64,000 nt of DNA from Cardinalis cardinalis. Taxonomy: Eukaryota > Chordata > Aves > Passeriformes > Cardinalidae. The stretch spans positions 62,001-126,000 of the forward strand of contig JACDOX010000114.1 in NCBI GenBank assembly GCA_014549065.1, given 5' to 3'. Below, piece by piece: positions 13,401 through 25,500 of the stretch. Position 1 is the first letter of the stretch. Every line of letters starts with the position of its first letter. The notes below the pieces were generated by a model. It was not told the DNA's origin, ran no database searches, and worked only from the letters and a program-made list of their open reading frames with translations. The position numbers and the translations under genes were made by a program.

Positions 13401-16400
13401 ATAGAATTTTTCATGTACCATTTTAGGAAACAGAGGCACTGGCAGGATGATGCTATCCCAAACACCGTGCACTGAATAGTTTTTGCCATCTGTCCTACTG
13501 GAATGGTTATATTTGGTGCAAGTAACTAATCATCAGCCAGGTCAGAGATGTAAACCAAAGCTTCCCCCACAAAAGCCTTGTCTTCTCACCTCCTGGTTAT
13601 TTCTGTATGTTCCATATTCAATAATCTAGGGCAAAACCTGGGTCCCAGTCTGTTTTTACATGCATGCAAGTGATTCCCCAGAAAATGAATATGTATAAGG
13701 CCAGACACAACAGAAATGAAATATGCATTTCAAGGTGACATAATGCCATAAAAGTAGTATTTTTATCTTTCACAGGTTGTTCATAAGATCCCTCATGTAT
13801 GTATGTTTCTATAATAAACAGTAGAACAAAACCCCATTCTCTTGGCATGCTCTGTACACACAGTGTCTGCAAGCATCTAAAGATAGAAAGCACTCCATAG
13901 GCAGAGTACACTGTCATAGAGCACAGCAGCTGCCATTATCATGAGTTATAGGCCAATTCAGATCGTCTTTTTTCAAACCTTGAGTGAGTGTTTAGACTCT
14001 CACCAGAAGTTGATGAGTTTAGCATAACCTGAATGATCCTCACTTATCTTGCAGTTTAGTACAGATGCAGGAATTCAGCCTGGGCACATTGAGTTTCTGA
14101 GAGCACTTCAGAATTTTCTGGTGAGGCCACTGTGAGCAGATCCTGGGCTTGGTTGCTGTTTCACTCCTCTGGTTTCCAGCAGGGCACAGGACAGGTCTGG
14201 CAACACAGCTGTTAGACTGTGAATTGCAGNGCTAGGATGTGAGCAAACAGCCAGAGACATGAGTGCTGGCGGGGCTGCACCACGGAAAACACACTGCTTT
14301 GTGCAGAAAGGCAATGCCTCTGCAAGCACCTTGTGCTTCACTGAACCAGGGACTTGTCAGAACAGACACATCTGCTGCTTCACTTTCAGGTTTTCAGCTC
14401 AGAGAACAGTTTTTGCTCTCGTTTTCAGAGACATGCTATGAAAGTGATCTACACTTAATATTTTTCTGAAAGATAAGAGTACACATCACCTAACCTTGGA
14501 ATTGTCCTAGGAGAATTACTTAATTGGCAGACAGGGATGGAGCTGGTGTAGTCACATTGAGATGGTGGAAAGATTTCTTTTAGCACCTGTCAAAGCTCTA
14601 CTTTTCCTAAACTTTACTGTTTATTTTTCTGAATACATCTGATCAACTCTAGCTACTCTTTCACTTAAAGATTCAAGTTATTTTTAGAGATTTTTTGGGT
14701 TCTCTGATCTCTTACTACAAGAGTGACAGGAATTCCTTCTCTGAAAGTGAATAGAGAACAGAATCTGGGAAAGAAACTTAGTGTAAGACATTAACTGTGT
14801 AGAGGAGGAGCACTTACAAACGCAGTCTTTTTTTTCATAGTGTCCTCTCTGTTCATGGATTTGCTCTGTTCAAGACAATCTCTTTTATTTTGTTTAATTA
14901 CATCATGTTACTAGCCAGCATCAGTGTGTTTTTACATCAGCTACTAAAAAATCACTGAGCATATTAATACTTTATCTTTTTTTTTTTTTTTGATATAGTG
15001 TTATTCACTGCTATTTTCTGTAAGGAAATAGGTAAAATTAAAAAAAATATTCACGTGAGTTCCACAGAGTAACTGTCTGATGCAGGGATCTATCTGCCAT
15101 CTGCTGGCATCCTGTCTCTGAACAGAGCTGTCAGGACAGGGTGTGAAAGTCAACCTCCTGTTGCACATTCACACTACTATTATACCAAAATTATACAAGG
15201 TTTATGAGCTGAAAGTTCAGGATTCAGACCTCAGCCTAACAATTTGCTGTCGTTTCCACCAAAAAAAAGGCAATGAAATATAAAAAATAAGTGATTTGAA
15301 GGGCGATTTACAAATTCAGAACAAATGCATGCAAACAAGGTCAGCTCATGATCTGTTCTTTTGCCTGTCACAGCTTAAAGAGTTAGACTCCTTCTAAGAG
15401 TCACATTTCCCTGAGCAGGGTTAAAATAGGGGTGCTGGTAGGCTTGATGGTGAGGGTTGTGACTTCAGGTGGTGACTCCTCATCAACCAGAGCCAAATTT
15501 GTCTCTGAATTCTGTTTTAGGTTGAACCACTGTCTTCAATATGTTGGGTTTATTCTTTGGATCACTTACCCCTTCCATTATATCTGAGCTGCAGAAAAGT
15601 ATTTTTTCTGCACAGACCTAAGACAGTAAGCCAGTACTAAAAAATCAATTAAAACATCTATGGATCCCAGATTTTGATATTTTAGACCATCTAACTGGGT
15701 ATTTAATTTAGTTAGTGATGCTTACAGCTATTCCATTTCAAGGAATGCAACTTAAGTGTAGCAGACATTATGCTAATTTTGTTCTTATCCTCTGATCTTT
15801 GATGGTGAGTATGTTATACCAGGAATGGCAAGATCAGATCCATTCAGGTACAGGAGGCTATGTGGAACAATCTTTATTAACCCATTTTTGCACTCTCTGG
15901 GTGGGGGAATATAGGTGTAACTCAGACATGAGTTGAAGGAGGGAAGGGAGGAGAAACACATTACAAATTTGGCCTCTAAAATTGCTGAAGTCAATGCCAT
16001 CAACCTCTGTTCTTTGTCTGCTGCAGTGTGAGAAAAGCCTATGTATACATGGATTCTTTTTCTTAAATTTGGTTTTTTGCTTCTTTTTTTTTTTTCCCTT
16101 GGGCTGAATACAGCTCAGCCATAGCAGAGGTTTAGGATTATAATTTTTATTTTTGTGATAAGAAACATGCATAAATTAGTGGGTCCACATCAGAAATCCC
16201 TCCGTGTGCTTTCTAGTGAGAGGAAGAAGATGGAAAAGGGCACATAAAGCCTAGAAAATGTCTGAGCCAGTGTTTCTGTATTTTCATGACACAGTATTCA
16301 CATTATAACTGCAGCAAGATCCATGCAGAGATTTACAAAAATGACATTAGAGAAAGCTACTGCTCTGTGAGAAGCTTGTTGCATATTCCATCTGGGTCTA

Positions 16401-19400
16401 GACAAACACCCTACAGAAATGTATTTTTAGGGGGGAAAATGATGTTAAAAATAACATAAATCCTTCTTTACTCTGACCTGTGTCTTGTATGAGTTCAGAA
16501 TTGTGTCTCCCAAGCTTAGTAAAAAATGTGACTGCTTACAGCTTTTAATATCTGTCTCTCCTCTGGTATTGACTACAGTTAAAAAGCAGTGGATGGATTC
16601 TGCACCTTCCTGTGCAGCCATAGCAGCATTCCTTATAAAACATGAAAACTAAAATAACACTGAGGCACCAAGAGGTTAGAATGTAGGGGAAGCCTATATC
16701 TGGTAGAATGGTTCAACACCCTTTTTATAACCCATGGAGATGTCTGAAATGTCTTCTATATTTTAATACATATTATAATTCTGCTGCTTGTTTTCAAAGA
16801 GTGTTGTCTTCTTCACTGATGTGGTGAGTAGGTCCTGGCTGGCATCTAGCACCCACACAGCAGTTTGCTCACTCACCTACAATGATGGAGAGAACATGGG
16901 AAGAACAATGGAATGTTCTCTAAATAACTGCATGGGTAAAAATTAAGACAGAAGTCACTTACCATGGACTCTCACAGGCAAAAAAAACTTGACTGGTGGA
17001 CTTTAAATTAATTTATTGCCAATTAGCATTAAAAAATTAATTACTGAGTTGAGTGTTTGGAAACAAAATCTCCACAAACATTCAAAATGCCTTTCTTCCC
17101 CATTTTTCAAGCTCAGCTTCACTCCAGACACCTCTCCTCCACCCATGTTGTTACTGTGGGTCGCCTTCAGTCCCTCTGGTGCAGCAGCAAATGGCACAGG
17201 GGCTGGGGTCAGAACACAGGGGTTTCTCTGCTGTTCTGAACTCTTTTCCTCAGTTCCTTTGCTGGTTCTCCATGGGCTGCAGACCCTGCAGTACCGGCAT
17301 TGCCATGGAGAAGCTCCCACTCACCTGCCCTTGTAATTCCCTTCTTCTCTTCTCTTTCCCTTGTCTTCTGCCTGTCCAGCATTCCTGCCCTTTCTGAAAC
17401 ACACTTTCCCAGAGGTGCCACCATGTCATCTCAGTGGTTCAGCAGCTCCTTGAGCTGGGTCTGTTGGAGCTGACAGGAACCAGCAGTGTCAGAGAACAGA
17501 GAAGAACAAAATATTGTTATATTTTTCTTAGGTACTATGTCCAAGTCAGTGATATTTAGAATACATTACGTTTCAGTCTCATTTTGAACATGAAGGAGAT
17601 TGGACAAGTTAAAATGAAATCCACAGTGACTATTACAGGCAGCAAAATGAAATCCACAGTGACTATTACAGTTGATGTGACCAAATCACTGATGACCAAG
17701 CCAGTGCTGTGCCAGTCTTTCCAAACGGCCTGTTGAGAAGGGCATCACACCTTACTGTGTGGGCCAGGCTCTGGCCCAGGACTGGCTTGCATTTGGCTGA
17801 GCTGAAAGACAAGCAGTGTGAACTATGACTGCCTGCACCATCCACACTAGCTTTGCAAACATATTTTGACTAAGGACATATCAAATGTTTGTGAGCTGAT
17901 ATATGTGATATTCTGGTTTATGGCTTTGGTACAAAGACTGTCATTCCTAGTGTTAAAATATTTTGGTCTAGAGAAAGTGATTTAGAAGACAAGCTGTTTA
18001 ATTAGTGCATGGGCAGAGACAATCTGTTCTGAGAATAGCTGGCAGCATGGGGAAGGGCAAAAAGTTAAGAGTAAGTGAAGGGAACAAAAGAAATACTAAA
18101 GAAATGTGTTTTTTTTGAAACGTGTTTTCTCTGCTCCAAAATACAGAGCCTTTTGGAGAGATGAGGATGGCACTTTCCATGCAGGTATATTAATTATTTC
18201 TACAAATATGCCATTGGTCATCTAGCAAAAAAGGTAGCCAGCTTGCCTGGAGCCTTGGGGAGATTTGTCAGGAATTCAGAAAAGGAAAATTTGGAAGACA
18301 GAAAAACTGTCTGAGCTCACTGTGAAGCAGCAAGTGTTCCAGTGCTATTTTTGGTTTAGTAGTACTCTATACTGGAGGAGCTTTCTATGAAATGACAGGT
18401 GACACTACAGAATCTTGGAATAAGCTTATATGAAATATGCTGTTCATGGAAATATATATATTCCACATTTTCGCATTTAGTCTAGTCTGATAAATGACTG
18501 TAGCTTCTTTGGATCCCCAACTTAATGCTTCCTCCTCCTTTTTCACAGGAATATATATCAACTGTGTGGTCTCAGTTTGCAAACTTAAAAACACNGTTTG
18601 GTGTTTTTATTTTCAACCCTCAGGTCAGAAAAATTGTACCTCAGTTAATTCACCTGAGGAACGCAGAAAGCATAAAATAATCCACTGTGCTGGCTTTGAT
18701 CTGTTGGGCCAGAGAGAGAAAAAAGAAAATAAAAAAACTCCAGGTTTATTTTAACTCCTGAAATTATTAAGTAAGACCAAAACTACTAAACCCTCTGTAT
18801 ATAAAATACAAAATGAGGAAAAAGGGAAGCTGCAGTTATTGCTAGAAAAGATGGATAAGAAATAAATTCCACTGATAAGGGTGTGTTTATTGTTCTGTCT
18901 TATCCCTCTTGGCACTAGAGCAGATTGACAGGAGGTTGTTTGAATTCATGTAAGCAAGATGACATCAGTAATGTTTGGCCAGTTTAGCACTTAGCCACCT
19001 CAAGAATAAAATCAGTGCGGTCAGTGGAAAATGAGAATGACCCTGATGGGTGCACAGAAAACTCTGTTCTTAGATACATAGATTACTTCTTTGATGTTTT
19101 CCAGATTAGTTCTAGGTGGACTTAAATTGGTCTCATTGGCCGGTACTAATTTATTTGTATTTGAGGAATGTCTGACAAATTATCTGCTTCATACCTGTGG
19201 AAGGAACTTGTGGGTAAACAAACTTAAAAAGAAAAAGAGTGGAAAACATCTATTTTAAAGGTGTTTTAATTTTACTTGAACAATTATAAGATTAGCTACT
19301 TTTCCTGGAGGAAGAGGTTTGGTTTTTTTTTGACACCTATAAAAAATTCTGTATTCATGCCACAAAATGGGTTCAGATGATTTCTTGGCCTGGCAGAAGT

Positions 19401-19511
19401 TGCTCAGCTGTTTAATAATGTTTTGCTCCAAGCTGAAAATACTGTTTAAAAGAGAAATTTGTGTGAACTTATTCACACTTCTCAAACCTTAGTGTTATGT
19501 AATGTGATTGT

Positions 19512-19542
<31 letters not shown>

Positions 19543-22500
19543 TTGTAATAATGACTTGGTGTAACACTGCAGTGGATTTAATTTTTGTAGTATGTCATTA
19601 TTATAATGTACATATTTCATCAGTCAGTACAATTATGCCTTAGCATTTTTATTCATCTGTAGCAGTTGCACTCTACTGTGAATTTCCTCTGAACACATGC
19701 CTAACTGTAAAAAGACCCTCCTTTTCATGTCAGTCCTGCATTTCATGTGTTATTGTTCATTAAGTAATTCTTTTTCTGGGTCCTGCTTTTGTGTTCTTTT
19801 CAGCAGCTCTAAAAATGCTGTGCCTGATTCACCATTGCTTTCTACCTTCATTTGTACCCTCAGCTGCTCTGCTTTTGTGTCACTGACAGAGGTGCACAAT
19901 AACCATGAGTCAGGCCTTTTACAGACCCTTTCATTAACGTTGTTACCATTTTTACTTAAAAAAACCAAAAACCTTTGACTGAGTTTATCTCTCACAGACA
20001 AGGGGATGTCCTGAATATTTGCTACTCATTTGAAGGCCATTCTTTTCATTCCTGTCTCTCTCATGAGACAATTCTGACACATACTGAAATGCATTTTAAT
20101 TTTTGCTGTGTGGGGACTGGAGGAAGAATTATGCACAACTTTGATGCCAGGCAGCTCCAAATTACTTACAAGAGGCACTTGTCTCCTAACCTCCACAAGG
20201 CAAGGTTTCTGACCTTTCATTTTTACATATCAGGATACTGAAGCATTTAGTAGAAGTAAACAAGTCACCTCTGTCAAACTAGAAATTAAACATCAATTTG
20301 GTTAAATCTGTAATCTCAATGAAAAAAGGCAGGGGGCCAATGTAGGACACCATGTAACACCCCTGTGATCTCTTCTTTTCCTTTCATTACTCATTGAATA
20401 AGTCTGAAATCCTGCCATTGTGAAGGTGTGTCCATATCTCTTAAAGAAGATAGATCNTCCTTTGGTATTTTAGCAAAATATTCAAAATGGCTCTTTGGAA
20501 AAAGAGGCAATATTGAATGAATTCAGGTTTTATATTTTTGTGTTGCTTTTCCCCTTGGTACTTGGCAGTTTCTTCCATGTCTTATATTTGGCATTATATT
20601 ACTAATCTTGTTGAACTATTTCTATTCATCCAGACGCAGAAAATAAACACACACCCAAATGAAATACTAAGTGTAGGGATCATCTTAAACAGTTTCAGAA
20701 CTAAAAGTATGAAATATATTTATGCTGCCTGGTTCTGAATGCATCCCAGACCAGANGAGTACTTAATGAGGGTCTGGCACTGCATCTCTAAAAGAAATGC
20801 TCCCATTTTAGGGTAGCACAGTATTGCTCATGAGCTGGTTAGATATTAACCAGTTCAGGCAATATCCCTTCTGTATATTACAAAGATAACTTCTGAGATC
20901 TTATTTCCTGTCTAGGCAATGCCTTAATCTGAAATGAAATCTCATTCTTGGGTTAAGGGAGATGCTTGATTTGAAAAACTAATTTGGAAATATGACTTAC
21001 AGTGACCTCTGCATTGCCAGAGAATTTACACTGCCACTGAAATGAATCCACAGTAAGGTTTCTAGTAATTTACAGGTTTCTCATGAAACTTTATTGGGTG
21101 CTGAGTTTATTCACAGCAGAGAAAATCTGAAATAAATCTGCCAGAGTCAATTGTGTTAATCCAGGCTTGCATCAATATTAATAGAAACNAAATCTAAGTA
21201 TATATTAAATAAATTGAGAGTTTATATGGTTTAGGAGTGTAAAATATTACAATTACACTGGTTATATTTGAATTCAGTTTATAGAAGCCAGTAACACNTA
21301 CTCTTTGTTCAAGAGCTTTCCAGTGTGGATTTACATAGGTAATTTTATCTCAGGCTGTTTGGTATTTGACATAAATCCTTTTTTTCTGGAGTAAACCAAT
21401 AATACAGTTTCTATTTTTGAAAAGGAGATTTAACCTTCATATTTGTGAATGAAAGCTGGAAAACCTGAGTCTAGAAAACCCAAAGCATGGATTATTTCTA
21501 CATAAAATTGCACCTTTTCAGTGAGGGAAAAGGAGTTTATTTTTATTTTAACCTTGGTCCTGTTTGTTGAATGCTTGGTGCTGGTGTGGCAATGTGAGTG
21601 TACACATACTTGTATGGAGGTGTGAATATGCACTTTTTCTTAGGCATTGAACCTGATATGGAGCATATTGATGCCTTTCAGAAGCTCAGGAATGTTTTTC
21701 CAGGTGGTGTTTGTGGTAGATTAGTCACTTCCTAGTGCATAGAAAATGGGAACCATGATAAACTGGGGCCAGACATGGGGATTTACTGTTACCTGGACAC
21801 GACTCTCACTAACAGGGAGAGAGGGTTGTATTCCACCCAACAAGCTCACAAAAGCCAGAAAGAGACACACCAGGTGACACCAGCATAATTAGTGTGTCAT
21901 TCACAAAGAATGCAGTTCCAGAAATCCACTCAAACATTTTTTTCCTGTTATTTCCTTTTTCTAGAATAAACAAGTGAGCCAAACAAAGATCCGGGTGATC
22001 TCCACCATCGCATTCATCCTGGCAGGCTGCATTGTCTTTGTGACCATTCCTGCATTTATCTTCAAACACATCGAGGGATGGACAGCCTTGGAGTCTATTT
22101 ACTTTGTAGTTGTCACTCTGACCACTATTGGCTTCGGTGACTTTGTAGCAGGTGAGCAGCTTTGAGCCAAGATGCTCTGCACAAGGGCCTTGGCTCTTAC
22201 AGAATTTGCTTTCTGGTATAGAGAGGAGGCTCTCTATTCTCAATGTGTTACATTCCAGTGAAGCCATGCCAGGTATTTCTGTTGGGATTACTGTGCAGTA
22301 CAACACCAGGCTGATTTAAGGTCCAGGTGCCTTGCCATATGTAGATTGTGAGCCTTCAGCAGTGTAGATAACGGGAGCCTGGAAAGTCCTGATTATCCTT
22401 TATCATGCAATGAATTATGCAAAAGTAAAATTACCTTGCCATTGATTTAAAGATTTGTATTAGTCCATTAGTGCTCACTAATGGAGCAGTCAGTGAGGCT

Positions 22501-25500
22501 GACTGCAGGAGCAAGCAGCCCAAATGATGAATGGGGGAAGCTTTTACAAAGGACAACTGAGCCATAGNTCTGTAGAATTCTCTGGTCAAATGCAGTAGTG
22601 GGCTGCTACTACAGGAGCTGCAGCATTTCAAAACCTGCATTCTGTTTCCTAACCTTGGCAGAGATTTTGACATTGCAGTGGACCTGTTAAGGAAAACTCT
22701 TGTAGGAGAGAAGGACTAATGGGGTATGTATCTCAGTACTTGGGGGAGACTCTCCAAGATTAATGCAGTACAAGCAGGAACTATAAATGTCTACCCACAT
22801 ACAATTTCCAAAGGGGGAATTGAGATAGCTGGCTGGAGAGATAAGAGAGATATTTTTTTTTTTCACACAGCTGCTTTGCTAACAAAAAGGTGGTTAAAAT
22901 AAGTGAATTTTTTTCCCATCAGCGCATGACCTCTACTCCTTATTCTTGTCACTGGTCCTAATTAAAGGTATTAAGTTGCCTGTGTTACAGTCATATTGTG
23001 CTTCTTAGTCACTATAAATGGAATGAGTTAAAAACATCAAATAAAACTTCAAAATTTTCTTGGTTGAAGGACAGTAGACAAGTCAATTTTGTAGAGAATA
23101 CTCTAATCTTCCTTTTTTTATAATATAATGGCATAGAAGACATGAATTATTGAGGAAAAAAAGTCACTGAACAAAGAAAGACCTTGATATAAAAAAGAAA
23201 GTTTTAGGATCATTCATTTACAGAAGTGATTGTGTGAGCTTTGTCCATTTTAGCCACTTAGATGTGTAAAGGAATTAACTGATATTCTTTGAGGTATCAC
23301 AGTGTGAAATAAAAATATTTTACAATATTTTTCTTAATAATACAACATTTCAGTATTGTTTAATAATGTGGTAGTTAAAAAAAGCCCTGAATATTAAAAT
23401 TTTCTATATGCACATGAGTAGGAGAATATAATCCACAGCTGGGTGGCTACTAACAAGCAGGATTTTCCAAAAATCATATGGAAGACCCAGAACAAGACNA
23501 CTTCAGAGGCATTGTCATGATAAGAGTCTAAGGCAGGTGATCACCAGGAGATTTGGGGTTTATTGTTGGTTTTGAGAGAGATTTTCTGCCCCTTTTATTT
23601 TCTGCCACTTTAATCTCTCAGTATCTCTGTTCCTTCAACAGCAAATCAAAAATACTCTACCTTAATGGTTAAAGCAGTGTCAATGGAGCTGTGCTGGCTT
23701 ATTCCCCTAGAACAAATCCCAGCTCTTGGGAAACTGCGAGGTACTACAGTTGGAAATAAAATTGTGCACGGAGCCTGAAAAAACAGAGTGTCTGATAGGC
23801 TGAAAAAAGTGGTCTCATGCTTTCTCAGTCACCTGATTACTCTGCAAGATAGATCCAGACAATCTGTTTCCTAGTGAGCTTCCTCAGGGACATGTATGAT
23901 CAGAAGAGGCTTCTTGTACCATAGCAACAGCAGTCCCTACCTCCCATTGTTTCAGACTCTTAAAGACTGGAAAAAAAGAGNGTGATTCATGCAGTCTATG
24001 GGGAGAGATTAACATCAGAAACAATGTTTGGGTCCCTGCCAAGTCTCAAATGTCTGACCTTCCATGGGGGTGTTCAAACACTGTTAACTACACTCATATT
24101 GAGCCTTGATAAAATTAAAGAGTCACAGAAATGCCTCAGATTGCAAAAAGCAGAAGGGGAAATGCTGAACTGTGTTGTCTGGTGATTTTGACAGGGAAAA
24201 ACCCTAAAATCTCTCTGCAGTGATACAGAGGAAATATGCAGACCTCTGCCTAAGTCTCCTGGTAGGCTTCCTCTTCNGGCAGGGATTTACACAGGTACCA
24301 CCAAGGGGATGTTCACTTGCATTGAGGGACATGGCAGTGCCCACGGGGCTCTGCAGACTCTTTCCTGCTCACTTTCTTCCACTCAGGGCTGTGCTTGCCT
24401 CTCACTGGCTCATTCTTGCAGTGCACATAGCACTGTGATGGGACTGGGAGTCTCAAAAGTGTGGTTGCTTTCTTTTGTAAAAATTTNTGTATTTTACTCT
24501 ATAGCAGGCAGCAACCTGGCCCCTACTGCACTTATTTGGGAATCTTTGTAGTCCATTAGGTTTGCCTAATGTCTCACTTCTTGTTTTGCCAGCTCATCCA
24601 GAGACTTGCATGAAGAACAATATAGTATATTTGTTGCTTGGTTTGATCCATATCTCCTATGAAGTCACTGTCCAGAGAATGCATCCCTCTGAATGATTCC
24701 CAAGACTGTACAGCCTTACTTTCAGGGCTAATGCATGGAAGAAAAGGCTACATTTCTTTATTCTGCACACAGATCTCTCAATCCTGTAGCTAAACCCAAA
24801 AAAGTCTCAAAACTATAACTTAAAGGGGTTGATCTGTAAATTATCTTAACTATGAGGCTGCAGGCAGTTCTGAATAAGGAAGACCAGCTATATTAAATTN
24901 TTTTCTTGGACAGATGTTTGTGCTGTTGCAAGTACTATCAAAGTAGAATTTCAGAGCTGCTCCAGCCTGTGAGCAGTATAACGGGGAGTATTTACTGAGT
25001 GCTCTGGCAGGTCACATAGCAGCAGAACAATAGGTAATTTTGAAGACTTAAATTAAAACAGAATGGGTTCCTCCCATCTGAAAGGCTTTTTGTCTTATTA
25101 TCAGAACTACAGTGCTGTTGANAAGAGTTAGGAAATACTTTTAGGCATTTTTCAGAATTGCAGATGTTTTGTAATGATTTTGGCACCTCATGATTTGTAA
25201 GCATAGTTATATGCTTATTTCAGGAGGAGATGCTGACATCACATACATGGAGTGGTATAAACCCTTAGTGTGGTTCTGGATCCTTGTTGGCCTNGCCTAC
25301 TTTGCTGCCGTTCTGAGTATGATTGGAGACTGGTTAAGAGTCCTGTCCAAGAAGACACAAGAAGAGGTATGATCAGTAATTTCTCAGCAGTTTGTCATTT
25401 TGCAAGAGAGATTTAATGGCCTGATTCCTGCTTGTCTAAATAGGGATACTGCTCTGCATGACCAATGCTCAATATGCCCTGTGGTTTACTGTCTGCCTTT

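Larger units (their letters stand above)
10130..21964 (+). other. Largest KCNK10 intron in the window (11.8 kb)
   Basis: It is bounded by 'gtaagt' and 'ttttctag'. It contains a short CR1 fragment, a (TTTA)n microsatellite, poly-T runs (14977-14991 and 16084-16095), two distant copies of a 26-bp sequence (10714 and 12624), a 28-bp tandem duplication and a GC-richer island near 17.1-17.5 kb. None of its reading frames looks like a real gene. Confidence 0.85.

Noticed and set aside
17003..17424. Overlapping frames of 105-114 codons on both strands
   Set aside because: Open in several phases at once and without a recognisable domain; better explained by the GC-richer repeat-like island.
21809..22306. 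165-codon minus-strand open frame across the M3 exon
   Set aside because: It is antisense to a confirmed KCNK10 exon, resembles no known protein, and is explained by the sense-strand codon use.
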